Shown: positions 54,699 through 63,516 of the stretch, in pieces
Position numbering within the stretch: the stretch's first letter is position 1
Layout: the number at the start of each line of letters is the position of its first letter
Source of the DNA: Nocardioides malaquae
GTDB lineage: Bacteria > Actinomycetota > Actinomycetes > Propionibacteriales > Nocardioidaceae
Length of the DNA stretch: 64,000 nucleotides
Assembly (NCBI RefSeq): GCF_015070385.1
Contig: NZ_JADCSA010000012.1
Location: 54,439 to 118,438 of the forward strand
Direction: 5' to 3'
Notes under the pieces: model-generated
What the model saw: only the letters and a program-made list of their open reading frames with translations
Databases searched by the model: none
What the model was told of the DNA's origin: nothing
Translations under genes and position numbers: made by a program

Positions 54699-55567
54699 CC
54701 CCGGCGCTGCCGCTGCCCACCCCCGGCCGACCCGGCCCGGTGGTGATGGGCATCGTCAACGTCACCCCCGACTCCTTCAGCGACGGTGGGCGCTTCGCCA
54801 GCACCGAGCTGGCCCTCGCCCACGGCGCGGACCTCGTGGCGGCCGGCGCCGACCTGCTGGACGTGGGCGGGGAGTCGACCCGTCCGGGTGCGACCCGACC
54901 GGTGCCGGCCGAGGAGCTCGACCGGGTGGTGCCGGTCATCACCGAGCTCGCCGCCCAGGGGGCGGTCGTCTCCGTGGACACCATGCGGGCCGAGGTCGCC
55001 GCCGCCTCCGTCGCCGCCGGCGCCCACGTCGTCAACGACGTCAGCGGCGGGCTGGCGGACCCCGAGATGTTCGACGTGGTCGCCCAGACCGGCGCCGTCC
55101 TCGTGCTGATGCACTGGCGCGCCCACTCCACCGAGATGCAGCGCGGCACCTTCACCCACTACCCCTCCGGCGTGGTCGAGGGCGTCCGCGCCGAGCTCGC
55201 CGCCCGCGTCGAGGTGGCGCTGGCTGCGGGCGTACGCGAGGAGCAGCTGGTGCTCGACCCGGGGCTGGGCTTCGCGAAGACCGCCGAGCAGAACTGGGAG
55301 CTGCTGCAGGGTCTGGGCGCCGTCGAGGCCCTGGGATTCCCGGTGCTGGTGGGCGCCTCGCGCAAGAGCTTCCTGGGCAGCCTGCTGGCCGCTCCCGACG
55401 GCACCCCCCGTCCGGTCGACCGCCGCGAGCACGCCGGGGTCGCGCTGTCGCTCCTGCTCGCCGCCCGCGGGGTGTGGGGGTTGCGCGTCCACGACGTGGA
55501 GGCCACGGTGGACGCCCTGGACGTCTGGCGCCGCCTCGGCGCACCCGCCGAGGGAGGAGCACGATGA
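54695..55567 (+). CDS. folP: Dihydropteroate synthase
   Basis: It joins para-aminobenzoate to dihydropterin pyrophosphate and is the target of sulfonamides. The 290-residue TIM-barrel protein has the first signature [15 protein letters not shown] at about residues 18-31, the second [33 protein letters not shown], and [10 protein letters not shown]. The GTG start overlaps the folE stop. The four fol genes follow one another with 4-bp overlaps, so they are probably one translationally coupled unit. Confidence 0.97.
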   Translation: MTPALPLPTPGRPGPVVMGIVNVTPDSFSDGGRFASTELALAHGADLVAAGADLLDVGGESTRPGATRPVPAEELDRVVPVITELAAQGAVVSVDTMRAEVAAASVAAGAHVVNDVSGGLADPEMFDVVAQTGAVLVLMHWRAHSTEMQRGTFTHYPSGVVEGVRAELAARVEVALAAGVREEQLVLDPGLGFAKTAEQNWELLQGLGAVEALGFPVLVGASRKSFLGSLLAAPDGTPRPVDRREHAGVALSLLLAARGVWGLRVHDVEATVDALDVWRRLGAPAEGGAR

Positions 55568-55947
55568 CGCAGCCCACCACCGACGAGCTCACCGTCACCG
55601 GGATCGAGTGCTTCGGGCACCACGGGGTCTTCGACTTCGAGCGACGCGAGGGTCAGGTCTTCGTGGTCGACCTGACCCTGGGCATCGACACCCGCCAGGC
55701 AGCCGCCAGTGACGACCTCGCCGACACCGAGCACTACGGTGTCCTCGTCGACCGCGTCAAAGCTGCGGTCGAGTCGGACCCCGTCGACCTGATCGAAACC
55801 CTGGCCGCGCGGATCGCCGACGTCGCCCTGACCGGCGACCGTGTTGAATGGGCCCGAGTGACCGTGCACAAACCGAGTGCGCCGATCCAGGCCACGTTCG
55901 CAGATGTGACCCTGAGCATCACGAGGACGAAGAGGACCGAACAGTGA
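55564..55947 (+). CDS. folB: Dihydroneopterin aldolase
   Basis: It cleaves dihydroneopterin to 6-hydroxymethyl-dihydropterin. The 127-residue protein has VTGIECFGHHGVFDFERREGQVFVVDLTL, containing the conserved GxxxxE and HGV elements of the tunnelling-fold family, and a Tyr in TEHYGVLVDRV. LIETLAARIAD includes the conserved glutamate at the pterin site, and VTVHKPSAPI includes the catalytic Lys. The ATG overlaps folP by 4 bp and its stop overlaps the GTG of folK. Confidence 0.96.
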   Translation: MTQPTTDELTVTGIECFGHHGVFDFERREGQVFVVDLTLGIDTRQAAASDDLADTEHYGVLVDRVKAAVESDPVDLIETLAARIADVALTGDRVEWARVTVHKPSAPIQATFADVTLSITRTKRTEQ

Positions 55948-56513
55948 CCGAGACGCCCAACCCGCACATCATCGACGCCGACGCCCTCACCGGGGAGATG
56001 CACCCGATCCGCCGCGTGGTCGTCTCGCTGGGGTCCAACCTGGGCGACCGCCTGGGTGCCCTGCAGGGTGCGGTCGACGCCCTCGCCGACACCCCGGACG
56101 TCTGGTTGACCAGCGTCTCCTCCGTCTACGAGACCGAGCCGGTCGACGCGCCCGAGGGCTCCGACCCCTACCTCAACGCCGTCGTCCTGCTGGACACGAC
56201 GCTCCCGGCCCACCGGCTCATGGAGCGGGCGCTGACCGTGGAGGTCGCCTTCGACCGTGAGCGCGACGACGTGCGCAACGCCCCGCGCACCCTCGACATC
56301 GACCTGATCCAGATCGGTGACCGTCGCGCCAACGACGACATGCTGGTCCTGCCGCACCCGCGCGCAGCCGAGCGGGCCTTCGTCCTGGTGCCGTGGCACG
56401 AGCTGGAGGCCGACGCGGTGCTCCTCGACCACGGCCCTGTCGCCGAGCTCCTCGCCCAGGTCGACGCCAGCGGAGTGGTGAAGCGCGAGGACATCGCCCT
56501 CGAGCTGCCGTGA
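55944..56513 (+). CDS. folK: 2-amino-4-hydroxy-6-hydroxymethyldihydropteridine pyrophosphokinase
   Basis: It transfers pyrophosphate from ATP to hydroxymethyl-dihydropterin, preparing the FolP substrate. The 189-residue protein shows VVSLGSNLGDRLGALQ, the substrate loop SSVYETEPVDAPEG, FDRERDDVRNAPRTLDIDLIQIG with the catalytic Asp pair, and LPHPRAAERAFVLVP. About 27 residues before VVVSLGSN are a non-conserved N-terminal extension. It starts with GTG overlapping the folB stop. Confidence 0.96.
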   Translation: MTETPNPHIIDADALTGEMHPIRRVVVSLGSNLGDRLGALQGAVDALADTPDVWLTSVSSVYETEPVDAPEGSDPYLNAVVLLDTTLPAHRLMERALTVEVAFDRERDDVRNAPRTLDIDLIQIGDRRANDDMLVLPHPRAAERAFVLVPWHELEADAVLLDHGPVAELLAQVDASGVVKREDIALELP

Positions 56514-56520
56514 CCTCCCG

Positions 56521-57048
56521 GTGAGGGACGACCACCCGGTCCACGACCCCGACGACGGGTCCGACGAGGCCGACGGGCCCGGCGCGGAGCTGTCGTCGCG
56601 TCACCTCGAGCCTCTCCCCGCCGGGCCGCTGGTGGCGGTGGCGGTGGTCGGCGCGGTGCTGGGGCGCCTCCTGCGGGTGGTGGCCGACGCCGTGGACACC
56701 GCGGCTCCCGTCTCGTGGCTCCAGGTGGGGGCACTGGCCTTCCTCGCCGCGGCCCTGGGTGGGGTGGCGGTGCACACCCGGCGTCAGGTGCGCAGCACCG
56801 CGGTCACCCTCGACCCCGAGCGCATGGTCAACCGTCTGGTGCTGGCGCGCGCCGCGACCGTCGTCGGGGCCCTGCTGGCCGGCGGCTACGTCGGCTACGG
56901 ACTCTCCTGGCTCGACGCGCACCCCGACCTCGTCGTCCCCCGGGTGGGGGTCGCCCTGGCCGCCGCCGTGGCGTCACTCACGGTTCTGGTGGGAGGCAAG
57001 TGGCTGGAGTGGGCGTGTCGAGTACCCAAGCGCGACCCTCATCCCTAA
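56521..57048 (+). CDS. DUF3180 family membrane protein
   Basis: A 175-residue protein with an acidic N-terminus (HDPDDGSDEADG) and four hydrophobic helices: LVAVAVVGAVLGRLL, WLQVGALAFLAAALGGVAV, ATVVGALLAGGYVGYGLSWL, and VGVALAAAVASLTVLVGG. A conserved loop MVNRLVLARAATVVG lies between helices 2 and 3. DUF3180 proteins regularly follow folK in actinobacteria (Rv3605c in M. tuberculosis), but no function is known. The GTG start is 7 bp after the folK stop. Confidence 0.88.
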   Translation: MRDDHPVHDPDDGSDEADGPGAELSSRHLEPLPAGPLVAVAVVGAVLGRLLRVVADAVDTAAPVSWLQVGALAFLAAALGGVAVHTRRQVRSTAVTLDPERMVNRLVLARAATVVGALLAGGYVGYGLSWLDAHPDLVVPRVGVALAAAVASLTVLVGGKWLEWACRVPKRDPHP

Positions 57049-57051
57049 CCT
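57046..57051 (+). promoter_or_regulatory. -10 hexamer, leaderless mRNA of 57059 gene
   Basis: TAACCT overlaps the DUF3180 stop codon (TAA) and ends 7 nt before the ATG at 57059. Confidence 0.5.
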
Positions 57052-57058
57052 GAGGGTC

Positions 57059-57658
57059 ATGACTTCCCCGTCGACCCACCCCGCCGCCCGCCGACGTCAG
57101 CGCTCCACGCGTGTGACCGTCGCCGTCGGCCTCCTCGTCCTCGCGGCCGTCCTCGTTGTCGGGGCCGTCGCCACTGGCCAGTTCGCGCTGGTCCTCCTCT
57201 CCGCCGTCGCCGCGCTCGTCCTGGGAGCCGCCTCCACGCGGATCACCTGGTCCGAGCTGGTGCAGACGCGTCGTGACGCCGCCGCCGACCGGGCCCGCCA
57301 GGCCCAGGCCTACCGCGACATCACCGCGCGACGGGCCGCCGAGAACGTCGCCTTCGCCCAGGACATGCGCGCCCGCATCGCCGAGCGCGAAGAGGTCATC
57401 GGCCACCTCGAGGTGGAGCTGGGCCGCGCCCTCGAGCGCGCCGCGACCTCCACGCTCAAGATGAGCTCCGAGGCCCGCCGCGCCGACCTGGCCGAGTCGC
57501 AGGTCACCCGCCTCACCGAGTCGGTGGAGGAGAGCGAGACCCGCGCCGCCGAGGCGATCGTCCGCGTCGCCGAGCTCGAAGCCGAGCTCGACGGTCTCCG
57601 TTCCGAGCTCGACGCCTGGAAGGTCGAGGCCACCCAGGTCGCCCGCAAGCGCGCCTGA
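57059..57658 (+). CDS. Membrane-anchored coiled-coil protein (199 aa)
   Basis: A basic N-terminus is followed by two hydrophobic segments at about residues 18-40 and 42-58, then a long cytoplasmic helical region rich in Ala, Arg and Glu with heptad-like spacing (VIGHLEVELGRALERA, RAAEAIVRVAELEAELDGLRSEL). The architecture suggests a membrane-tethered coiled coil. No family is assigned. It may stand in for the transmembrane protein found at this position in mycobacteria. TAACCT seven bases before the ATG suggests a leaderless transcript. Confidence 0.75.
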   Translation: MTSPSTHPAARRRQRSTRVTVAVGLLVLAAVLVVGAVATGQFALVLLSAVAALVLGAASTRITWSELVQTRRDAAADRARQAQAYRDITARRAAENVAFAQDMRARIAEREEVIGHLEVELGRALERAATSTLKMSSEARRADLAESQVTRLTESVEESETRAAEAIVRVAELEAELDGLRSELDAWKVEATQVARKRA

Positions 57659-57681
57659 TCTCCACCCCCGCACGACCGCAC

Positions 57682-57708
57682 GGCCCCCGGAGCACGGCTC
57701 CGGGGGCC
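57682..57708. terminator. Perfect 12-bp hairpin between convergent genes
   Basis: GGCCCCCGGAGC (57682-57693) pairs with its exact complement at 57697-57708 around a 3-base loop, in the gap between the coiled-coil gene and the opposing glycosyltransferase gene. Confidence 0.8.
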
Positions 57709-57716
57709 TGCTGCGT

Positions 57717-58895
57717 TCAGGGGGCCAGCAGCAGGCGCGCGTGGGGCACTGATCCCGGAGCCAGTACGTCGGCGGGCACGTCGAGCGCGCGGCCGTCGGG
57801 CGTCCGCGGCACCGGCCGCCCCGCCAGGCCCTTCACGTAGGTCACGAAGGCCGCGGCGTCGTCGCGCCGGTCCTCGGTGACCAGCCAGGCCGCCAGCCGC
57901 ATCGCGGGGGAGAGGATCGACCCGGTCAGGTCGTGCCCGGTGCGTCCCTCAGGGCCCCAGAACTCGTCGATGCCGGCGCGCAGGCTCTCCCACCACGCGT
58001 CGTCGCACTCCGGCACGGCGTGCAGGTAGACCCACAGGTCGCCGGGGAGCACGCGGGTCGCGAAGACCCGGGTGACGGCCGCGTCGCCGTGCTCCAGCAC
58101 GGAGGTCAGGGACATCCGCTTGGTGGCCCACCGGTCGTGCAGGTCGGTCAGGGAGCCGCGCTGCTGGGTGATCGACGAGCCGTCCTCGCGCACCTGCCAG
58201 TGGTAGACGACGTGGCCGGTGACGTCGAAGCGGCCGGCGAGGAAGGCCCGGGTGGTGGTCGGCTGGTCCTCGTAGCGCACGCCCTCGGGCCAGGCGAGCT
58301 GCTCGGTCTCCCAGAAGGAGCGGCGGAACATCTTGTTGTGGGCGAAGACGTCTCCCAGGATCTCGGGGTGCTCCTCGACCCGGATGCCGGTCCGCTCGTC
58401 TGCGTGAAGCCGGGCCATCCACCGCGGCACGACCGCGCCGGCGCCGGCGGGGGGCGCGGCCTCGACGCGCAGCAGGCAGGAGGCGACGAAGTCGGAGCCC
58501 GACGCCTCCAGCAGGCCGACCTGGTGGGCGAGCGCGTCGGGCGGCAGCACGTCGTCGGAGTCGACGAAGGAGAGGTAGTCGCCCTCCACCAGCGCCGTGC
58601 CCCGGTTGCGGGCGGCGCCCAGGCCGCCGTTGTCGGTGTGCAGCACCCGGATGCGGTCGTCGCGCGCCGCGTACGCCTCGGCGATCTCGCCGCTGCGGTC
58701 GGGCGAGCCGTCGTCGACCACGACCGCCTGCCACGCCGTGTGGGTCTGCGCCAGGAGGCTGTCGAGGGTGGCGGGCAGCCACTGCTCGACGCCCCACGCG
58801 GGCACCACCACGCCGACGGTCGGGCTTCGGCGCGCAGCAGGGTCCCGCCGAGACTCCGTGCGGTCGTCCGGGCGACGGATCCGGGGCCACTTCAT
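57717..58895 (-). CDS. GT2 family glycosyltransferase
   Basis: A 392-residue cytoplasmic enzyme with the GT-A fold: VGVVVPAWGVEQWLPATLDSLLAQT, DDGSPDRSGEIAE, GGLGAARNRGTALVEGDYLSFVDSDDVL (DxD motif binding nucleotide-sugar and metal), and an ED-like YEDQPTTTRAFL acidic pair that probably includes the base. The C-terminal half is helical and not recognised. The sugar donor and acceptor are unknown. TAGACT seven bases before the ATG suggests a leaderless transcript. The gene is divergent from a sulfotransferase gene with only 41 bp between starts. Confidence 0.88.
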   Translation of the reverse strand: MKWPRIRRPDDRTESRRDPAARRSPTVGVVVPAWGVEQWLPATLDSLLAQTHTAWQAVVVDDGSPDRSGEIAEAYAARDDRIRVLHTDNGGLGAARNRGTALVEGDYLSFVDSDDVLPPDALAHQVGLLEASGSDFVASCLLRVEAAPPAGAGAVVPRWMARLHADERTGIRVEEHPEILGDVFAHNKMFRRSFWETEQLAWPEGVRYEDQPTTTRAFLAGRFDVTGHVVYHWQVREDGSSITQQRGSLTDLHDRWATKRMSLTSVLEHGDAAVTRVFATRVLPGDLWVYLHAVPECDDAWWESLRAGIDEFWGPEGRTGHDLTGSILSPAMRLAAWLVTEDRRDDAAAFVTYVKGLAGRPVPRTPDGRALDVPADVLAPGSVPHARLLLAP

Positions 58896-58902
58896 GGCCG
58901 CG

Positions 58903-58908
58903 AGTCTA
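58903..58908 (-). promoter_or_regulatory. -10 hexamer, leaderless GT2 gene
   Basis: TAGACT on the minus strand ends 7 nt before the ATG at 58895. Its -35 region would overlap the opposing -10 at 58923-58928. Confidence 0.45.
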
Positions 58909-58922
58909 GGGTGGCGATGCAG

Positions 58923-58928
58923 TAGGCT
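58923..58928 (+). promoter_or_regulatory. -10 hexamer, leaderless sulfotransferase gene
   Basis: TAGGCT ends 8 nt before the GTG at 58937 and lies back to back with the GT2 promoter. Confidence 0.45.
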
Positions 58929-58936
58929 CGCCGACT

Positions 58937-60088
58937 GTGACGCAGGCTCCCTCTCCCCACCCCGACGGCGCGGCAGGGACCCCGGACGGGCCGTCGCGCA
59001 AGGTCCTCTTCGTCGCCGGCGCGGGCCGCAGCGGCACCAGCACGCTGGCCGGGATCGTCAGCCGCCTCGGCCTGCACGTGCCGCAGCCCGAGGTCACCGC
59101 TGACGAGTCGAACCCCAAGGGCTTCGGCGAGCCGCGCTGGTGCGTCGAGCAGCACGACCGGTGGTTGGCCGAGGTCAACGTGCAGGTCAGCGACGCGCGC
59201 CCGTCGGCCTGGCTGGAGACCGGACGCGTGGAGGCCCGTGAGCCCGCGCGGATCAAGGTCGCCGACTGGCTCGAGAGCCACTTCGCCGTCGCTCCCGAGC
59301 TGGTGGTGAAGGACCCGCGCCTGAGCTGGTTCCTGGGCCTGTGGCGGGTGGGCGCGCTGCGGGTGGGCGCCGAGCCGGTCTTCGCGACGATGCTGCGGCC
59401 CCCCGCCGAGGTGGTCGGCTCCAAGCAGAAGTACTACGCCAACAAGCTGGGCGCCGCACACCTGGCGGCCGGCTGGGTCAACATGCTGCTCCACACCGAG
59501 CGCGCGACCCGCGCGGTCGAGGGTGCGACCCCGGGCGCTGGGCGTACGTTCGTGCGTTACTCCGACCTGCTCACCGACTGGGTGCGCACGACCACCGACA
59601 TGGCCGAGCACCTGCGTCTCGACGCCGTGCTGCACGCCGACTCCGAGGACATCCGCGCGGTCCACCGCTTCGTCGACCCGACCCTGCGTCGGGTCACCGT
59701 CACGCTGGCCGACCTCGGCCTGCCCAAGCGGCTGCACGAGCTCACCGAGGAGACCTGGGAGCAGCTCAACCTGCTGACCGACCCGGCCCACGACACCCCC
59801 GCGGCGCACGCCGTGCTCGACCAGCTGCGCGAAGGCTACACCGACCTCTACGAGGAGTCGGAGGCGATCGCGCGCTCCACCGCCGTCGCGGCCCGCGGCG
59901 ACGAGGCGCGCAAGCTGCGCCGGGCCGAGCAGCAGCCCGCGGCGACGTCCGCCCCCGCTGCCCCCGCTGACTCCGCGCCGGCTCCGCACCGTTCGCTGGC
60001 CGACCGGGTGCCGCACGAGGTGCGCGCCGCGATCCCTCCGCGCGTACGCCGCGGCCTGCGTCGCGCGCTCGGGCGCGAGCGGGACTGA
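58937..60088 (+). CDS. Sulfotransferase family protein
   Basis: A 383-residue protein with the 5'-phosphosulfate loop VAGAGRSGTSTLAGI near residues 28-41 and the 3'-phosphate-binding stretch LVVKDPRLSWFLGLW; MLRPPAEVVGS follows. This is the PAPS-dependent sulfotransferase fold. The C-terminal ~70 residues are a Pro/Ala-rich linker and a basic segment (RRGLRRALG). The substrate is not evident; a glycan or glycolipid is suggested by the flanking glycosyltransferases. The start is a GTG eight bases after TAGGCT. Confidence 0.88.
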   Translation: MTQAPSPHPDGAAGTPDGPSRKVLFVAGAGRSGTSTLAGIVSRLGLHVPQPEVTADESNPKGFGEPRWCVEQHDRWLAEVNVQVSDARPSAWLETGRVEAREPARIKVADWLESHFAVAPELVVKDPRLSWFLGLWRVGALRVGAEPVFATMLRPPAEVVGSKQKYYANKLGAAHLAAGWVNMLLHTERATRAVEGATPGAGRTFVRYSDLLTDWVRTTTDMAEHLRLDAVLHADSEDIRAVHRFVDPTLRRVTVTLADLGLPKRLHELTEETWEQLNLLTDPAHDTPAAHAVLDQLREGYTDLYEESEAIARSTAVAARGDEARKLRRAEQQPAATSAPAAPADSAPAPHRSLADRVPHEVRAAIPPRVRRGLRRALGRERD

Positions 60089-60093
60089 GCGCC

Positions 60094-61035
60094 GTGGCGG
60101 CCACCCCCCTGGGCGACGGCGAGGGCCTCACCAACCTCGAGGGCCACACCGACTTCGACGTCACGTGGCCCTGGCGACGCGACGAGCCGCTGCGGCGCGG
60201 GGCCACCGCCGTGCTGCGCGTGAAGGACGAGGCGCGCAGCCTGGCGTACGTCCTCCCGCCGCTGCTGCGCGCGGTCGACGAGGTGCTCGTGGTCGACAAC
60301 AACTCCACCGACGGCACCCCCGACGAGGCCCGCAGGGTCGCCGACGAGCTGGGGCGGGCCGACCGGCTGCGGGTGGAGCACTATCCGTTCGACGTCGCCC
60401 GCGCCGGCGCGGAGCACCGCGCCACTCCTGAGCGCTCGGTGCACTCGCTGGCCTACTTCTACAACTGGTGCTTCGCGCAGGTCACCACCCGCTACTCCTG
60501 GAAGTGGGACGGCGACATGGTGCTCACCCGCGAGGGCGAGCTGTCGATGGGCGCGCTCTCCTGGCAGGTCGGGTCGGCGCAGGCGGTGGTGCGGCTCCCT
60601 CGCCACAGCCTCTACGTGGAGTCGTCGCAGCGGGCCTACCTGGACCTCGGGTTGCGCAACGCGGAGGAGTGGGGGTTCCCCGTCGGCCCCGACTACGTGT
60701 ACACGAAGGCGCCGGAGTGGGAGATCCGCACGACGCCGGAGACCTACCGCGAGCTCGAGCTCCCCCAGGGGCTCTGCGTCGAGCTGAAGTGGCTCGACGG
60801 TGACGAGTTCGCCCACTGGAGCGACCCGGAGTCGTTCGCGACCAGCCAGCGCAACCACCGCAAGCGGCGCGAGTGGGAGGTCTTCCACGCGCTGCGGGCG
60901 GGCCGGGTGCCCACCGGGGTGGTGCAGGTCGACGCCCCCGCCGGGGTGCACGTGGTCGACCACGTCACGGCCGAGTGGATGCCGCGGGCGCCGCGTCCGT
61001 TCCGGGTCGACGACCCACGCCACCGGCGTTCCTGA
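60094..61035 (+). CDS. Glycosyltransferase (GT2-like)
   Basis: The 313-residue protein has AVLRVKDEARSLAYVLPPLLRAVDEVLVVDNNSTDGTPDEA, typical of the GT2 N-terminal Rossmann-like half, and a WDGDMVL motif (DxD type) near residue 137 after YSWKWDGD. The C-terminal part (LPQGLCVELKWLDGDEF, RNHRKRREWEVF) is not recognised and may bind the acceptor. There is no membrane segment. It lies 5 bp after the sulfotransferase gene, so the two are likely cotranscribed and act on the same glycan. Confidence 0.82.
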   Translation: MAATPLGDGEGLTNLEGHTDFDVTWPWRRDEPLRRGATAVLRVKDEARSLAYVLPPLLRAVDEVLVVDNNSTDGTPDEARRVADELGRADRLRVEHYPFDVARAGAEHRATPERSVHSLAYFYNWCFAQVTTRYSWKWDGDMVLTREGELSMGALSWQVGSAQAVVRLPRHSLYVESSQRAYLDLGLRNAEEWGFPVGPDYVYTKAPEWEIRTTPETYRELELPQGLCVELKWLDGDEFAHWSDPESFATSQRNHRKRREWEVFHALRAGRVPTGVVQVDAPAGVHVVDHVTAEWMPRAPRPFRVDDPRHRRS

Positions 61036-61213
61036 GCCGCCGGCGGCGACGTCGGGTGGCGCAGGTCACAGGACGGTTCGTTTCCCACGACGGAAGAACG
61101 GCGCGTAGTCTCTCGTTGACCACAACGTAGAGCAGTTGTCAGAACACATCGTCTGGTACCCACACCGGTCCCCACGGGGATGGTCGGAGGGACCGAAACG
61201 AGAGGTCTGGAAG
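61036..61213 (+). other. Intergenic region before the panCD operon
   Basis: These 178 bp hold TTGACC at 61116-61121 and an inverted repeat ACAAC-N8-GTTGT at 61123-61140, which could be a promoter and operator. GAGAGG lies about 9 nt before the ATG at 61214. No small gene with good codon bias is seen. Confidence 0.4.
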
Positions 61214-62122
61214 ATGAGCACCACCGTGAAGGTGGGCGTGGTCGGTGCTGGCCGTGTCGGCGCCGTCCTGTCCGCAGCCCTGCGCGCCGCCGGCCACGAC
61301 GTCGTCGCCGCGGCGGGTGAGTCCGACGCGTCGCGCCGACGCATCGCCGACCTGCTGCCCGGCGTACCGGTCGCGAAGCCCAGCGACGTGGCCCGCAGCT
61401 GCGACCTGCTGCTGCTGACCGTGCCCGACGACAGCCTGCACAACGTCGTCTCTGTGCTCGCCGCCGCCGGCGCGCTGCGTCCCGGCCAGCTGGTCGTGCA
61501 CACCTCCGGATGCCACGGCCTGTCCGTCCTGGCCCCGGCCGCCGAGGTGGGTGCCCGCACGGTGGCCCTGCACCCGGCGATGACCTTCACCGGCACCTCG
61601 CGAGACCTGCCCCGTCTGCGCGGCTGCGTCTTCGGCGTGACCGCCCCCGAGGCCGAGCGGGCCACCGCCGAGTCCCTCGTCGCCGACCTCGGTGGCAACG
61701 CCACCTGGGTCGCCGAGGAGCACCGCACGCTCTACCACGCAGGCCTGGCCCACGGCGCCAACCACCTGGTCACGGTGGTCACCGAGGCGATGGAGATGCT
61801 CCGCGCCGCCGGTGGTGACGACCCCGCCAGCACCCTGCGTCCGCTGCTGCAGGCCGCCCTCGACAACGCGCTGCGCTCCGGCGACGCCGCCCTCACCGGG
61901 CCCATCGTGCGCGGTGACGTGGAGACCGTCTCGGCCCACCTGACCGACATCAGCGCCCACGCCCCGCAGGCCCTCGGGTCCTACGTGGCCCTGGCCCGGG
62001 CCACCCTGGCCCGGGTGCTGACCGACGGCCGGCAGCTGCCGATCCGCGCCCAGCGCATCACCCGCGCCCTCGACGCCGCCGCCCAGCGGGTCCGTCCCGG
62101 CACGACGCAGGAGATCCGGTGA
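61214..62122 (+). CDS. DUF2520/Rossmann-like protein upstream of panC
   Basis: A 302-residue protein with the dinucleotide-binding loop VGVVGAGRVGAVLSAALRAAGHDV at the N-terminus and a DUF2520 C-terminal domain (HPAMTFTGTSRDLPRLRGCVFGV, then HAGLAHGANHLVTVVTEAMEML). Its organisation is like ketopantoate-reductase or 6-phosphogluconate-dehydrogenase-type enzymes. It precedes panC in many actinobacteria (Rv3603c-panC-panD in M. tuberculosis), which suggests but does not prove a role near pantothenate synthesis. The stop overlaps the panC GTG by 4 bp. Confidence 0.88.
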   Translation: MSTTVKVGVVGAGRVGAVLSAALRAAGHDVVAAAGESDASRRRIADLLPGVPVAKPSDVARSCDLLLLTVPDDSLHNVVSVLAAAGALRPGQLVVHTSGCHGLSVLAPAAEVGARTVALHPAMTFTGTSRDLPRLRGCVFGVTAPEAERATAESLVADLGGNATWVAEEHRTLYHAGLAHGANHLVTVVTEAMEMLRAAGGDDPASTLRPLLQAALDNALRSGDAALTGPIVRGDVETVSAHLTDISAHAPQALGSYVALARATLARVLTDGRQLPIRAQRITRALDAAAQRVRPGTTQEIR

Positions 62123-63078
62123 CCACCCCGCGTACGCCCGCCGTCGCGCACGACCGCGCCGAGCTGACCGCGCTCCTCGCTGACGCCCGCGCCGCTGGGG
62201 CCAAGGTCGGCTTCGTGCCCACCATGGGCGCGCTGCACGAGGGGCACGCCAGCCTGGTGCGTGAGGCCCGCCGCCGCGTCGGTCCCGAGGGCCGCGTCGT
62301 GGTGAGCATCTTCGTCAACCCGCTGCAGTTCGCGCCCGGCGAGGACCTCGACCGCTACCCCCGCACGCTGGACGCCGACCTGGCGGTCTGCGCGGCCGAG
62401 GGCGTCGACCTCGTCTTCGCGCCCTCGCCGGAGGAGGTCTACCCCGGTGGGGTGCGGGCCGGCGAGACCGACGAGCGCATCACCGTCGACCCGGGTCCGC
62501 TGGCCGCCGAGCTCGAGGGCCTCTCGCGTCCCACCCACTTCCGTGGTGTGCTGACCGTGGTCGCCAAGCTCTTCGGCCTGGTGCGCCCCGACGTGGCCGT
62601 CTTCGGGGAGAAGGACTACCAGCAGCTGGTGCTCGTCCGGCAGATGGCCGACAACCTCTGCACCGGTGTCGAGGTGGTCGGCGCGGAGACCGTCCGCGAG
62701 CCCGACGGCCTGGCGCTGAGCAGCCGCAACCGCTACCTCGACCCCGAGCAGCGTTACCGCGCGACGATGCTCCACCAGACCCTGCGCGCCGCGCAGGAGG
62801 TCTCCCGCTGGGGCCTCGACGTCGCGCTGGAGGCAGCGCGGGCCGAGCTGCGCCAGGCCCACCAGGTCGACCTCGACTACCTCGAGTTCCGCCTGCCGGA
62901 CCTCTCCCCGCTGCCGGAGGTGCTCACCGACGACACCGAGGCACGCGTCCTGATCGCCGCACGGGTCGGCTCCACCCGCCTCATCGACAACCTCCCCCTC
63001 GTCCTGGGAGTCCCGCGTCACGTCGCTCGTGCCGCAGCTTCCGCCGCACCTGACGACGCAACCGAAGGAGACAGCTGA
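62119..63078 (+). CDS. panC: Pantothenate synthetase
   Basis: It condenses pantoate and beta-alanine using ATP, through a pantoyl-adenylate. The 319-residue protein has the HIGH-like [55 protein letters not shown], and the KMSKS-like region [12 protein letters not shown]. The GTG start overlaps the upstream gene. Its TGA stop overlaps the panD ATG. The last ~25 residues are an Ala-rich tail. Confidence 0.97.
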   Translation: MTTPRTPAVAHDRAELTALLADARAAGAKVGFVPTMGALHEGHASLVREARRRVGPEGRVVVSIFVNPLQFAPGEDLDRYPRTLDADLAVCAAEGVDLVFAPSPEEVYPGGVRAGETDERITVDPGPLAAELEGLSRPTHFRGVLTVVAKLFGLVRPDVAVFGEKDYQQLVLVRQMADNLCTGVEVVGAETVREPDGLALSSRNRYLDPEQRYRATMLHQTLRAAQEVSRWGLDVALEAARAELRQAHQVDLDYLEFRLPDLSPLPEVLTDDTEARVLIAARVGSTRLIDNLPLVLGVPRHVARAAASAAPDDATEGDS

Positions 63079-63494
63079 TGCTGCGCACCATGATGAAGTC
63101 CAAGATCCACCGGGCGACCGTCACCCAGGCCGACCTGCACTACGTGGGATCGGTGACCGTCGACGAGGACCTGCTCGACGCCTCCGACATCCTGCCCGGT
63201 GAGCTCGTGCACATCGTCGACATCGACAACGGCGCGCGCCTGGAGACCTACACCATCGCCGGCGAGCGCGGCTCGGGCGTCATCGGCATCAACGGTGCCG
63301 CCGCCCGCCTCGTGCACCCCGGCGACCTGGTCATCCTCATCGCCTACGGCCAGATGGAGACCGCCGAGGCCAAGGTCTTCGAGCCCAACGTCGTCTTCGT
63401 CGACAAGGACAACAAGATCATGGGCACCTCCGCCGACCCCGCCGACACCTTCGGCGCCGACGACCTGGTCCGCGGCGACCTCGTCGCCAACTGA
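63078..63494 (+). CDS. panD: Aspartate 1-decarboxylase
   Basis: It makes beta-alanine for PanC. The 138-residue proenzyme starts [20 protein letters not shown] and carries the self-processing site HYVGSVTVD: cleavage between Gly24 and Ser25 would create the pyruvoyl cofactor on the alpha chain. The region [33 protein letters not shown] is conserved. The last residues ([18 protein letters not shown]) form the flexible C-terminal tail seen in actinobacterial PanD. It is coupled to panC by a one-base overlap. Confidence 0.97.
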   Translation: MLRTMMKSKIHRATVTQADLHYVGSVTVDEDLLDASDILPGELVHIVDIDNGARLETYTIAGERGSGVIGINGAAARLVHPGDLVILIAYGQMETAEAKVFEPNVVFVDKDNKIMGTSADPADTFGADDLVRGDLVAN

Positions 63495-63516
63495 GTCCGC
63501 CGGTCCAGGCCCAGCG

